Of a stretch of DNA of 64,000 nucleotides, positions 34,655 to 46,135 are shown in pieces. This DNA is from Muscardinus avellanarius (taxonomy: Eukaryota; Chordata; Mammalia; Rodentia; Gliridae), in the NCBI GenBank assembly GCA_963383645.1, contig OY726569.1, positions 33,381,592 through 33,445,591 of the forward strand. The letters run 5' to 3'. A model generated the notes under the pieces. The model had not been told where the DNA came from and ran no database searches. It worked only from the letters and a program-made list of their open reading frames with translations. A program made the position numbers and the translations under genes. The first letter of the stretch is position 1; every line of letters begins with the position of its first letter.

Positions 34655-34800
34655 TTGTATATAGTCCTAGAGCAACACTGTAAGAAGGATATTCATCTCA
34701 AGTTTTCAGGAGAGGAAAATGTCATCCAAAAAATTAAAAATTTCCATGAGGCCATACTTTAAATGAAGGACTGATATTAGAACGCTTTTTTTATTTTTAC
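34655..34800 (+). mobile_element. MIR remnant
   Basis: Sense core-SINE pattern: AGCAACACTGTAAGAAGGATA, CAGGAGAGGAAAATG, then CCATGAGGCCATAC and TAAATGAAGGACTG. Ancient and much decayed. Confidence 0.5.
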
Positions 34801-35159
34801 TTCAGATTTGTGTACTTTATACTAATTTGCTTGTTTACTGAAGTCACACAATTTTGTATTAAAATGATGTTAGATAATATTTAGAAATAAAGAGAAATCA
34901 GTTGCTATTTATATCTGAATTATTATTATTATTGATGGTCTTAGTATAATGTTATTATTTGTTATAAAATATCTGCACTGTAACTGTTTATTCCTATGGT
35001 TTAGTAATACAAGTGTATATTTATCCAAATGCAAGTAAATAACACTATAACTTTAACTCATGTAGCAATGGCTCTCATTATAACTACGAACTGGAATCTT
35101 ATAAGATTTGAAAAAATTAGACTCTCAGGATTATACCAGGGATTATGTTTAATTATTGT
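34801..35159. other. Unique AT-rich DNA
   Basis: No feature is supported. Confidence 0.5.
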
Positions 35160-35330
35160 TATATATATAACAATATATAAACATATATACATATATATGT
35201 ATACATATATGCATAATTGAGCAATATGCATATATGTATATACACACATATATACATATATGTATACATATATGCATATTTAAGCAATATGAATTTATAC
35301 ATATATACATGCACATACAACACATACAGT
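35160..35330. repeat. Imperfect TATACA/TATATG-rich low-complexity tract
   Basis: ATATATACAT-type words repeat on both sides of two GCATA..GAGCAATATG / GCATATTTAAGCAATATG units. A local period of about 65-70 bp is visible (GCATA..TT(G/T)A(G/A)GCAATATG at about 35,210 and 35,272). Confidence 0.85.
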
Positions 35331-35804
35331 CACATACTTACACAGAGAAGAATTGAGAACCACTAAACTACTGCACAAAAAATTAAAATGTGCACAGGAT
35401 GTTTCTGAAAAGAACTTGTTTGTAAAGAACCTATGTTCTCTTTCAAGAGTTGATTTTTCAAAATGTTGATTGGCTAATATCAATGGTTTATGCCATCTAA
35501 ACAGCATAAATATTTATATTACATGTTGAGCATACCTTATCTCTGGAAGTTCAGACAGAGTTAGCTCACATAACTTTGCTGTAACAAATAACCCCAGTCT
35601 CTAAGCATATTAACACAACAGTTTTTTTTTCTCATAGTTGGAAAATACACTATGATTCTCAGATATATTCAAGACTTTATTATTTTATTTATTTTTTTAT
35701 TGAAAGTAAATGTTATACATTGCTATATTCGTACTTTTACACCTATTTGGAAATAGCTATTCAGGACTTTAAACAAAGGCTGATTTATCTTAACTAGTTC
35801 TCTT
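35331..35804. other. Unique DNA
   Basis: No repeat or gene is recognised. Confidence 0.45.
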
Positions 35805-35914
35805 TTGTTGCACTTATATTTATTTTATAAAGTTTTTTGACAAATCAAACAAAATAACAAAGATAAATGTATATTCTATATAAGCAGCAACAGAAATTTA
35901 TGTTAGTGAATGTT
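35805..35914 (-). repeat. Two-part inverted copy of 33.49-33.88 kb sequence
   Basis: 35,805-35,826 is the exact reverse complement of 33,486-33,507; 35,824-35,914 is the exact reverse complement of 33,791-33,881. The two matches overlap by three bases (TTT) at 35,824-35,826. The order of the two blocks is not that of a simple inversion. Confidence 0.93.
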
Positions 35915-36114
35915 CTCAAATAAGAGAAGAAATCCCAGGAAAACTCAACTCTACGTGTCAGAACTTATCCAATAAGATGACCGCACCAATAAATCTGTTG
36001 GTGTGTTAATATTTCTTCACTGCCTTAATCTAAAAACCTGACCACATAATTCAGAGGAAGAAAGATTTATTTGCTCAGATTTTAGGGTTCAATCCATGTG
36101 AAACCAGGGACCAT
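35915..36114. other. Unique DNA
   Basis: No feature seen. Confidence 0.45.
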
Positions 36115-36321
36115 GAATTTTAGTGTATGTCAGCACGTTTGTAATTCCGTCATTTGGGCGACTGAGACAGGAGAATCTCGAGGTTCCCAGGCAGCCTCAG
36201 CTGCTGAGTGAAGCACATTGCAACTCAGTGGTACCCTGTTTCAAAATAAAGAATTAAAAAAATAGTGTTGGAGGCATAGCTCCAAGGTAGAATGTCGCTG
36301 GGTTCCATCCCCAGTACCACG
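36115..36321 (+). mobile_element. B1-dID-type SINE, long form, old
   Basis: A diverged dimer (TGTAATTCCGTCATTTGGGCG, then CTTCATCC-type end CCATCCCCAGTACCAC). Its tail position is taken over by a (GAG)n tract. Confidence 0.82.
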
Positions 36322-36633
36322 AGGAGGAGGAGGAGGAGGAGGAGGAGGAGGAGGAGGAGGAGGAGAGAAAATCCTTAGTTTGCCCAAGGAGAAGCATACT
36401 TTTGAGCAAGACGCTAAAAAAAATATTCAGTGTTACAGCGAAGAAGAAGAAGAAGAAGAAGAAGAAGAAGAAGAAGAAGAGGAGGAGGAGGAGGAGGAGG
36501 AGGAGGAGGAGGAGGAGGAGGAGGAGGAGGAGGAGGAGGAGGAGGAGGAGGAGAGAAAATCCTTACTTTGTCTAAGGAGAAGCATACTTTGGAGCAAGAA
36601 GCTAAAAAAAAAAAACATTTTAAGTGTTACAGC
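36322..36633. repeat. Compound (GAG)n/(GAA)n microsatellite with a duplicated 75-80 bp unit
   Basis: (GAG)14 is followed by a unit starting GAGAAAATCCTTAGTTTG (36,364-36,439), then (GAA)13, (GAG)24 and a second copy starting GAGAAAATCCTTACTTTG (36,553-36,633). The copies differ at several bases and lie 189 bp apart. Frames here give glutamate, arginine/glycine or serine runs and are not genes. Confidence 0.95.
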
Positions 36634-36854
36634 CTTGAAATCAGTAATTTTATCTATTGACAACTATTTTTTTATGCTATGTTTATGTGTACTTTAGGGA
36701 ATGCTTATCATTGAGATTGTTCTCTTTATGTAAAATCTACCTTACTTGCTTATTTCTGTTTTCTCTTGATTTTCTATATAAATTGCATTTCCTATCAATC
36801 TAATTTTTAAGCAGTATTCAATCCAGATAGGAGTAAGCTATGCAAAGCTGAACC

Positions 36855-37495
36855 AGATAGGGCTTCTCACCTCAGTAGCGGGTACCACTTCTGGGTATCT
36901 ACCCAAAAGAAAGAAAGCCAAACTACCAAACTAATGCATGAATATCTATGTTCATAGCTGCACAATTCACCATTGCTAAACTATGGAACCCGGCAAGATG
37001 TCCATCAAGAGATGAATGGATTAAAAAACTGTGGGATATGTACATAATGGAATTTTACTCAGTTATGAAGAAAAACACAATTACATTATTTACAGGAAAG
37101 TGGATGGAAGTGGGGGACATTATGCTAAGTGAAATTAGTAACAAAAAGATGAAATTAGTAACAAAAAGAAGAAATCGGATGTGTTTCCTAATGTGTGAAA
37201 GCTAGGGAGAAATGGGTAACAGGAGGAACTCTAGATAAAGAAGGAGATTCTATAGATGAGCAAATAAGGCGACCTAACTGAGGGGATGGGAGGGGGAAGA
37301 AGGAAACTCTCTAAAGCACATGATGTACTTAAACATATCAAAGTCAATTACTAAGCCAAGCATGGAAAGGAGGGATGGGGAGAGAATGGGGTGGGTAAGA
37401 TCTAATTGGACAATGTGTGCATTTATGTCTCCACAAGTCTTTTATTTCATTAAGATGTATGACTATAATACACCAATAAAAATATTTTTAAAAAG
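36855..37495 (+). mobile_element. LINE-1 3' end, plus strand
   Basis: ORF2 end (CACTTCTGGGTATCTACCC, ATGGAACCCGGCAAGATG, AATGGAATTTTACTCAG) and 3'UTR ending ACACCAATAAAAATA. An 85-codon frame at 36,948-37,205 is the decayed ORF2 tail. GATGAAATTAGTAACAAAAA is duplicated in tandem near 37,130-37,170. Confidence 0.9.
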
Positions 37496-38064
37496 TAGCT
37501 GGTAATCAATTAATAAAGAATGCTAATATGATCACAGTAATGTAAGGATGCAAATGTCATATATGGTAAAATGGAGCCTCTAAAAAAGTATTTGATTGGA
37601 GAATTATTAAGTGACTGATAGGCACGATGACATTTAAGCTGAAACGCAAAGTATAGTAGGGGTTGTCACAAGTGGAATTGGGGACAAGAGCAATTGTGAC
37701 TAGAGAAGTCACAATGAAAGTAATTGTATACATAAAGAGAGATGTTTAGAGTGTCAAGGAGATTAAATGATCTAATTTAGTTCAACAAAGCTTTCATGAG
37801 CAGGAAAGTCTATGTTATAGGCTTGTCAAGGAATACCTACAATTTTGTTCTGAAGGTGTAAGCTTATTCTGTAAGTAGTCAAAGTTTCTTAGGCTATGGT
37901 TGATATGATCGTGCCAGTCTTTTAGAAAGTTAATTAAATTGGGAAAAGGTGTTTAGAAATGAAAATATTAAAAAAGATTGAGAAAATATCATATGGAAAA
38001 TGAGAGGTGAGACTAAATCAAGAACAAAAATACAGTGGTAGGATTTCCGTAGACATTCATGGGT
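37496..38064. other. Unassigned DNA, possible ancient repeat
   Basis: The part at 37,540-37,960 (GATGACATTTAAGCTGAAACG..GGGACAAGAGCAATTG) has the texture of an ancient interspersed repeat, but I cannot name it. Confidence 0.4.
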
Positions 38065-38081
38065 AAAAACCTTATGTATTA

Positions 38082-38271
38082 TTTTTTTGGTGACACTGGG
38101 GTTCCTGGAAACCCTTCTACCTCCAGGCTACACTCCCAGGCACCTATTTTTTATATTTTTATTTGGAAACAGGGCCTCTTAAGCCAGCAAGGCTGGCTTT
38201 GAAACTGTGTGATCCTCCTGTCTCCACCTATCAAGCGTAGGGATTACAAGTGTGCGCCACCACACCCAGCC
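38082..38271 (-). mobile_element. B1-dID-type SINE, short form
   Basis: A minus-strand copy. AAAACCTTATGTATT before the tail (about 38,066-38,080) recurs as AAAACCTTATATATT after the element (about 38,272-38,286). Confidence 0.92.
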
Positions 38272-38329
38272 AAAACCTTATATATTTTTTATGGAAAGAC
38301 ATGAGGAGTTTAAAAATTAATTTGTGGCC

Positions 38330-38518
38330 GGGCATGGTGGCACACACTTGTAATCCCCGCGTTTGGGAGGCAGAGACAGGAGGATCGCGCAGGTTCGAAG
38401 CCAGCCGTGCTGGCTTAAGCGACCCTGTTTCCAAATAGAAAAGTAAAAAATAGGTCTGGGAGTGTAGCCTGGAGGTCAAAGGGCCCCCAGGAAACCCAGT
38501 ACCACAAAAAAAAAAAAT
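38330..38518 (+). mobile_element. B1-dID-type SINE, short form
   Basis: A plus-strand copy (GGCCGGGCATGGTGGCACAC to ACCCAGTACCAC) with 12 A. TAATTTGTGG lies on both sides. It faces the previous copy head to head across about 58 bp. Confidence 0.92.
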
Positions 38519-38534
38519 TTAAATAATTTGTGGG

Positions 38535-41037
38535 TTTAAGTACGGGCGGTTGTATAATGTTGGTACCTATATCAAAGGGAAAAAAACTAAAAGCACATAC
38601 AGAATACAATTTGTGCATGAATATAATTGACTTAATTTTATATACTTCAAAGAGCAGATTTGGAAAAAAGAATTGCTTTAATTGAGCAGTCTGGATTTTC
38701 TTTATCCTGATGAATGGACATCAACTCAGTAGGATATAGTGAAAATTTGTTACATGTCTGAGGTTGTATTTTACTTGAACCACAGATTTTCTAATCTCAT
38801 ATGTGCTTATTCTGATACTCTTGCTCACAATCTTACCTATATAAACAACTTCTCTCTAGCTTGATCTTACTTCCTGATATCTGACAGGTACACTGCTCTT
38901 GAGCATTATTTTCTTCTTGGCCTCTGCTTTCTTTCAATCTTCTTAATCTGAATCATTTTTACTGATTTGCTGTTTCATATCATACCACCCATTTTTTTAA
39001 CCCAACAAAGCCCTTGTCCCAGATGTAGGGCTTTGGCCTCACTCTTAGATAACATGATACATAATAAGGAACCATTAAAGTAGAAGTTTAAGATGGAAAC
39101 TTCCATTTTTGGGCAAGTTATAAGAACAGTTACTTCCTTAATAATTTTTATCTAGATGAGGCCATGAATAACATCCTGAGATGGAATTGGCCAGGAAGCA
39201 GAGGGCCCTTTAGAGGGTTACTATAGTCTACTAGGGTAAAAATGAGCATAGGAAAAAGTTAGTTTCTTTTAAATAACAACTACTCTAGCTCTCTTCCATA
39301 CCCTCCCCAGACATTGAAGACAACAAATATTGTCAAGGGCATTTCAAAGCATTGTTTTATACAATTCTTGGAAATAAATAAGAAGTTCTTTTTTATGTTG
39401 AGAGCAGGATACATAGATGTATGTCTTAAGAGTGAAAGTAACCTTATGTGATATCTAATCTTATAATTTATTTCAGGGTAGAATAGCTACTTTTACCATT
39501 TAAGTTCTGCTACATTATGTCTACTGCTCAAAAAGTAATAAACACTAAATAACAGGATAGTAAGTCAGACTGATTTCAATGAAATACATAGATTATTTGA
39601 GCCTAAATTTCAGATTAGTTTTCCACTTATTTACTTTGATGAATAATTATAACATACACAGAATCATTGGAAAAATAGCAATGTTCTCCATTTAGTACAT
39701 ATGGTTCCCCGAGGATGGAGTTTGTTTCTTTGAATGACAGTCAACACTGTGGAAATTTAGTTGGAAGAATTGTAGGTCAAAGATCTTTTTTGTGAGTGAC
39801 AGTGGCAGCTAAAGAAATGATCAGGGAATAACTTTTTTTGAACTTTGCCAGTCAATTTTTAAAAGTCATAAATCTTATAAAGAAACCTAAAAGAGTAGTT
39901 TGTCAAATATAGTTACATTCAAGAAAAATGTAAACAATATAAATTAAGGACGGCAGAAAATAAGAGTCATATAAGCTTAGCTTTAGCTTACTTGGTAAAT
40001 AAGAAATATTTTTCTGTTTTTTTTCTTTTTATATTGAAATTATTTTAGATTTATTGAAGACTTGAAATGTGCCCCAAATCCAGCCATTCCTAATGCTAAC
40101 AGCTCATCCAATGTGTTATATATATATATATCAAAACTAAGAAATTAACATTAGCACAATACTGTTAACTGTCAACTACAGATTTCTTTAATTCACACGT
40201 TTGCCTCAAATAATCATTTTATCAAGGATGCAATACAGGATACCATGATTCATTAGGCAACCGTGACCTGTTAATGTCCCTCAGTCTGATTGTTTTTCAG
40301 AAGTTAATGTTTTTTTCCATTGTTTGTGTGTATTTTTGTTTCTGTTGAGAACCGTAGCAGTCTCTTTTAAGCAAAGTGATATGCTAGTTTGTCTAAGGAT
40401 TTTATAATGCTTTTTTAAAAAAATAAGGCTGGAATTATAGGTTCTGGGTAAGGATGCTAAAAATATGAAGTGCCCTTTTTCATATTATATCAGAAGATAT
40501 ATAATAACAACATGAATATTTAGTGGTGATTATAGCTTTGATGATTTGGTTTACATGATATATTTTGTTTTCTATTTTCTATTTGTAGAGAAAAACTGAT
40601 AAATTCAGCTACCACTTATGGAGATGGAAATGAAGCTCTACCTCCTAGAGGGAGGAATAGCAAATAATTTGTAGAGATAATTTAAAGCCACCAGAGTAAT
40701 TGAAAAATTTTTTGACCAAACTTCCTTGAGAGCATTCAAATATCTTATTCTCCTTAAATTTGATCACCAATTTTGGCATTCATCAGTGGATTTTGCATGA
40801 TTATTCACATTGTCTCTATGTTAATAGAATATACTCCAAACCAATGTTGCATTATCTGCCCAAACTTAAGATTCAGATATTTTTGCAACAATCACTTGTG
40901 GGAAAATGATATTTAGAAACCAAGATATATATACAGTAATTCTGCTCATTTCTGCTGAAATATCATTGTTTCTAGACAGACAGAGCTAGAGAATGTGGGT
41001 ATTTATATGTACTAACTATGCATACAATCACATTTCT
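38535..41037. other. Unique AT-rich DNA, 2.5 kb
   Basis: No repeat family or gene is recognised. A short (TA)8 lies near 40,117-40,132. Confidence 0.5.
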
Positions 41038-41038
41038 G

Positions 41039-41096
<58 letters not shown>
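41038..41096. repeat. (TC)n(TA)n microsatellite
   Basis: About 13 TC units followed by about 16 TA units. Confidence 0.96.
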
Positions 41097-41097
<1 letters not shown>

Positions 41098-41682
41098 CAT
41101 TTATATGACTCAATTTAACATCACAGAATTCATTCTCATTTTTCCTTTATTTGTACCTTCTACCTTTTGCTGAAAGAAACTTGATTCCCATTCTCTACAG
41201 CGTACTTACTTGTTCAACCTTGATATACTTGTAGTTTCAGAATTAGCAAGTATAGCACATATTCATGAATAATTTTTTTTGTATTTGGCTCTAGGTGATC
41301 TAGAAAAAACATTGTTTCCCTAAGTTAATCAGGCCATCTCCTTTTATCGTCCACACATTTTTTCTTCAATATTATTTTTAATACTGAAAATAATATGTTA
41401 TATTATTTAACTTAATTTAATAATACATATTATTAAATAATTTGATACATAAACATATACTAGTATGTTTGGTTTAAACAAATATCATACTAATAAAACA
41501 TTATCATACTAATATGCTACCAATAAAAAATATTGAAATAGTTTATCTTCCTTATCTTTGTTCTAAATCTTTAAATCTGGTGTGTGTTACATATTCTTTT
41601 GTGAGAGTATACCATCAATTTTTTTGTTATGATTGAATCTAGAGGCATTCGACTTCATTTCTATACTCCTAGACTGTTTTAT
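41097..41682. other. Unique AT-rich DNA
   Basis: Palindromic AT-rich words near 41,390-41,460 (TATTATTTAA, TAATACATATTATTAAA); no named element. Confidence 0.45.
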
Positions 41683-41818
41683 TTTTTTATTTGGAAACAA
41701 GGTCTAATTAAATTGCTGAAAGCCTCACTAAGTTTCTGAGGCTGGCTTCAAACCTATAATCCTTCTGTCTCAGTCTTTCAAGTACTGGGATTACAGGCTT
41801 GAGCCACCACACCAAGCT
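41683..41818 (-). mobile_element. B1-dID-type SINE, long form, without its ID half
   Basis: Only the B1-like half, the middle and the linker are present (antisense TTTTATTTGGAAACAAGG to GAGCCACCACACC). The right half is absent, so this is a 3'-truncated or monomeric copy. Confidence 0.8.
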
Positions 41819-42137
41819 AATGCTATAAATTTTAAAAATAATTAGTATTCCATCCTAAAACTCCTGATATTTTGGAAATTTTTTAGAAATTTATATAGAG
41901 TAAAGCTTATTTTTGTGAAATAAAATTCTATTGTTTTTTTAAAAGTTTTTAAAGTCCTATAACCACCAATACAAGACAATACTCTCCTTAAAATCCTCTT
42001 GTATTTCCCCTATGCAGTCATCAAATTTAGTCAGCTAATGATGAAATCTGAGAAATTAATATTAAACCAGTATAAGAATTTATTGGTAATAGTGAAGTCA
42101 ATAAATATTTATTAAATCACTATGAATTAACCATGCA
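41819..42137. other. Unique AT-rich DNA
   Basis: Nothing recognisable. Confidence 0.45.
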
Positions 42138-42437
42138 TTTTTATTGGTACGCTATAGTTTCACATCATAATGTGGATCATACATGACACGTTGACAAATG
42201 CATACATTCACACAGTACTTGTTGCCCTCCCCTCCACACCACTTCCTTTTGCCTCCTTCCAAAAAAATTAGTGTCCAGGTTGATCATGCCACATCCACAC
42301 TTCTATACATATTCGGATATAGCTCCTCCATTAATCAACCTCAGCCTTTTTCCTTTCCTACCATTTCTTTCTAGGTTTGCTGAGTTTTCCCTTCCATTAT
42401 CTGAAGTCCCTCTGGCATTCCTAATACTCCCTAGAAC
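42138..42437 (-). mobile_element. LINE-1 3'UTR, minus strand, 5'-inverted insertion
   Basis: Antisense terminus TTTTTATTGGTACGC, ACATCATAATGTGGATCAT and CCTCTGGCATTCCTAATACTCC. The same subfamily words occur in the copy at 7.33-8.09 kb. Confidence 0.88.
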
Positions 42438-42449
42438 AAGGGGGAAAAA

Positions 42450-42570
42450 AAAGGAAGAATAAAATTATGTCATTCGCAGAAAGATGGAAAGATCCAGAGA
42501 ACATTATGTTAAGTGAGATTAGCCAAGCACAGAAAAAGAGGGGACATATGTTTTCTCTAATATGACAATG
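42450..42570 (+). mobile_element. Inverted 5' segment of the same LINE-1
   Basis: Sense text GAAGAATAAAATTATGTCATT, CCAGAGAACATTATGTTAAG and ACATATGTTTTCTCTAATATG. In the 7.6 kb copy the same L1 text lies directly next to the minus-strand part, with only about six bases lost at the junction. Confidence 0.85.
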
Positions 42571-43479
42571 TATTTTTTAAAAATATGAGTTGGATGACCA
42601 TAATTAGAGCATTACACTCTGTATACTGGTAAATCTTTTTTTTTTACTTAGTGTTTATAAATAATCTAAAATTTATCTTAATCTATAATATAGGATTGAA
42701 AATCACAAATTGTATAGTGGATCTCTTTTGCTAATATTTCTATTTTCCAGACATTATTTTATCTTATGTCAAGTGAGAGATTGAGGATCTAAAAGCGTCA
42801 TCTCTCACTCTATTTCTGAGGAATTTTTAACACTAATATGTATTTATTTCTCTTATATAATTTTAGTCCTTTAATAGCAACTTTGTAGTGGAACATACTT
42901 CATGGATCTAAGGGAAATGGTATTTTCACAACATGGGACATACAAGAACCACAACTTTGAGGGATTTGAATCTCAGTAAGCATTGAGAGACAGTGGAGTT
43001 ATTGGTGGTCTACTGAATATTATTGGATTCTGATCAAAACTATAGAGAAAGCAATCCTTTTGTGCCCAGTGAACCCAAACAAAGAAACAAACAAGGAAAC
43101 AAACAAACAAACAAACATTATAACAGATTCATGCTTGTAAATAATCGCCACTTTACTACTGGGGCATAATTTCTTCACAGTAGCTGTATCTATTGTAATT
43201 GAGTTAGATTTGAATGCTAAAACAGGTAGGAACCTTCCTCCCCATACAGAAAAATATGGAAAGAGAGATTGCTTTACAAAGCCTTAAGCCAAGCTACGTT
43301 TTACACCTGAGGTACTAACGTTCAGCTGTTTTAAGGGTGAGTTATATATCTAGAATGTCGGTTGAAATATTTCTGATTTGAAATTGAATTTCCCTGACAA
43401 GGATCAGGCTAACTAGTCCCACTATTGTATCCTTTTTAATGCAAGAATTTATAGGTTTTAGTTGTGTCTGACTGAAAGA
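42571..43479. other. Unique DNA with a (CAAA)n tract
   Basis: A CAAA-type simple repeat with interruptions lies at about 43,076-43,117. Nothing else is recognised. Confidence 0.55.
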
Positions 43480-43640
43480 AATAATGATAGTTGCCATGCA
43501 CTGAACATGTCATACATAACAATTGAACTCACTAGAAGGTATGTGCCATCATCACAATTTTATTATGAGATCCATGTGAAAATCAGAGCTGTTTGTAATG
43601 AATGGCTTAAAGTTCCACTGTTAAATCTGAGTTTAATATC
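43480..43640 (+). mobile_element. Possible MIR remnant
   Basis: TGCCATGCACTGAACATGTC, AGAAGGTATGTGCCATCATC, TTTTATTATGAGATCC and CAGAGCTGTTTGTAATG suggest a decayed MIR in sense. Weak. Confidence 0.4.
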
Positions 43641-43917
43641 TTGCTGATTCCTTTAACCCTCACTTTTTTTCATAAAGCTATGTTCAGTTGTTCAAGTCAA
43701 CATTTTTTCTTTTACAAATGATAATAATGGTGACCAGGAGTTTGTAGAGAAGATAAGAGACTGGTTTCCAAGTTCAAGTCCAGTATCTCCAGATAATCTG
43801 TACAGCATTCAGGTACCTGTAGCCTAAAATCTGAACAATACACTGCCACTGGTGGTGTTTGATAATCCCTATTTCAAAATTCTGTAATTTAGTCCCTCAA
43901 ATACATTATTTAGTTTT
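43641..43917. other. Unique DNA
   Basis: No feature supported. Confidence 0.4.
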
Positions 43918-44120
43918 TTGTGGGGAGGCACTAGAGAATGAACCAAGGGGAATTTTACCTTTGAGTTACACCCCAGCCCTATTTTATTTTTCATTCTGAA
44001 AGAGTCTTACCAAGTTTTGAGGGCCTCCACTAGGTTGTTGAAGCTGACCTTGCAGCAGTGATCCTCCTGTCTCAGCCTTTCAAACACTTGATTTATATGT
44101 GTGTGTCATCATGCCCTGCT
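43918..44120 (-). mobile_element. B1-dID-type SINE, long form, old
   Basis: Antisense ID half (GAGTTACACCCCAGCCC) and B1 half with a damaged AATCAAGTGTTTG in place of the usual TAATCCCAG motif. Confidence 0.8.
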
Positions 44121-45206
44121 AAATATATTATTCCTTAATATATATTTGGAAAATTTGATAACAATATATTCTCATTATTTATATTATAGTAGGTCCTTAG
44201 GATAAAGATACATTCATAGAAAATGAACTGGTAGAAGAGAGAAACATGCAAGCTTGTCTTCGTGGGGTTATTAAAAGTTCCTATTGTGTAACCTTTAGCA
44301 GATTCATTATGTTGCCTGAAAACATGCATCTAATTTAGAAAATTTTGTGATTATCAAATATAAAAATAAATGAAGTTTATATAATATACAAGTATACCTC
44401 AATTTCAATTTAAGTAAAGTTTAAGTGATTTCCCCTACCAATAAAAATGAATATTTGCCTTTCAACTATGACAACGCATATTAAACTAAATGATCGATGA
44501 TAGTCCTGCTGAAATCAATACCCAAGTTAGTTCTACTATTCTATTTAATGACTTATTGCTTAAGACAAAAGCAAAGTCAAATTAAAGAGATGAAATATTA
44601 GTAAATTTTGTAAAATTTCTTAACTACTTTAACTTTTGGTGTTTAATGCTAGGCTTTTCTTTTTGGTTACTTTCTATTTGCTTTATTTTTCTTAAGATTT
44701 AACTAAAGGAAATAAACAAATAATAAATAAATTTTAAAACAATTGATGGATAAATTTTTCAAACTACTATATATTTTTAACCTGTGTCTGCATGCTAATT
44801 TATGTATTCCATGTAGATAAAATTCACAACAATTTATGTTTACCCTATTAAATTGTTTGGGCTCTTATAATTGCATTTGGAACACAAACCTTCCCCGTTA
44901 TGTTTTTACATAGATGTATATTTATAATATGTATAAACTAATAGTGTTATTTAATTTTTCAATTCCTTTTTCTGATTAATTTTTGACGTAAATATAGTCA
45001 AGTTAAAATAAAACGATTGGGCTTTTTTCAGTGTAGAAATTGGGTTTTGTACTAATATAGTAATAGCTATACTTGTTTTACATAGCTGGCCTTAGCAAAT
45101 TTATTCATATAATTTTGATAACAGTACTTGAGAAAACTATTTCTATGAAGATTTAATTTAGTGCCTATCAATACTTTATATACTTATGATAATTGGCTCA
45201 ACAGAA
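44121..45206. other. Unique AT-rich DNA, 1.1 kb
   Basis: No repeat or gene is recognised. Confidence 0.5.
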
Positions 45207-45222
45207 TATTGTGGGGTATTTT

Positions 45223-45432
45223 CTTTTTTTTTCTTTTTTTCTTTTTTTTTTGGTGGTACTGGGGTTCCTGGAAGCTCTTCTACTTCTGGGATACACTCCC
45301 AGACCTATTTTTACATTTTTATTCGGAAACAGGGTCTCTTAAACCAGTGCGAGGCTGGCTTCGAACCTGCGCGATCCTCCTGTCTCTGCCTCCCAAGCGC
45401 AGGGATTACAAGCGTGCGCCACCACGCCTGGC
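45223..45432 (-). mobile_element. B1-dID-type SINE, short form
   Basis: A minus-strand full copy with a T/C-rich tail. TATTGTGGGGTATTTT at 45,207-45,222 recurs as TATTGTGGAGTATTT at 45,433-45,447. Nearby frames of 96-132 codons are read through this SINE. Confidence 0.94.
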
Positions 45433-45447
45433 TATTGTGGAGTATTT

Positions 45448-45983
45448 GCAAAGTGGTTTACTTGCTACAACAGTGAACAAAACAGACCTGGCCCCTGCCT
45501 TTTTGAAAATTCCAGTCAGCCAGCCAACCAGTTATTTAAAAAAACTCACTGAAATATAGCTATGATCAGAGACTAGCCTCACTCCCGAGTAAAGAAATGT
45601 GGCATGCTAGGTCAACCTAATAGTTATTCTTGAGTAAGTGATATGTTGCTCTCTGAAAGATGTCTTGGTGTGTACTGTGGACTGAGTTGCTCAACCCATA
45701 TTGCACCTTTTTATAGGAGGTTGTTCTCTAATGAAGATAGAAAATCAACACAACTACTCATAGACTTTATTATCTCATGAGTTTAGAGTTTAGATGCTGG
45801 TTGGTCATACCAATTAAAAGGGGTCCTATGAGATTGAAAGATCTTTTATTTTATATTCTTTGGGTTCTTGAAAGTTAAAAATCATTTGTGAGAGTCACAG
45901 TAATTGCAATATTTTAATTCTGATTCTTAATAATTGAATCAATTTAAGATCTAAGCTAATTAACGAAAACAATATTTTTAAAT
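45448..45983. other. Unique DNA
   Basis: No recognised element. Confidence 0.45.
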
Positions 45984-46135
45984 AGTTGGGATTGAACCTT
46001 GGGTCTTTTTACCAATATGCTATATCCTCAGCCCATTTTATTTTTTGTTTTGAGACAGTTTCTCAGACTAGCCCTGGATTTGCAATCATACTGTCTTAGC
46101 CTCGGAAGTAGCTAGGCATGTGCCACTGGGTCCGG
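45984..46135 (-). mobile_element. Old B1/ID-type SINE
   Basis: Antisense ID start GGGATTGAACCTTGGGTC, CTATATCCTCAGCCC, then GTTTTGAGACAGTTTCTC and a shortened B1 half ending GGGTCCGGC. Shorter than the other copies. Confidence 0.72.

Noticed and set aside
33791..35914. Inverted repeat as a DNA transposon with terminal inverted repeats
   Set aside because: The 91-bp arms lack a matching pair of outer duplications, the second 22-bp match has a different order, and no transposase-like frame lies between.
36380..36697. 105-codon glutamate-rich frame, with arginine/glycine and serine versions in other frames
   Set aside because: It follows from the GAG/GAA microsatellite; flanks show no splice or conserved coding pattern.
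37540..37960. Possible exon of a transcript
   Set aside because: No open frame or splice signals; the texture is that of an ancient repeat that I cannot name.
45161..45559. 132-codon plus-strand frame
   Set aside because: It is read through an antisense SINE; the same 'WYWGSWKPFY' peptide type recurs at every short-form SINE.
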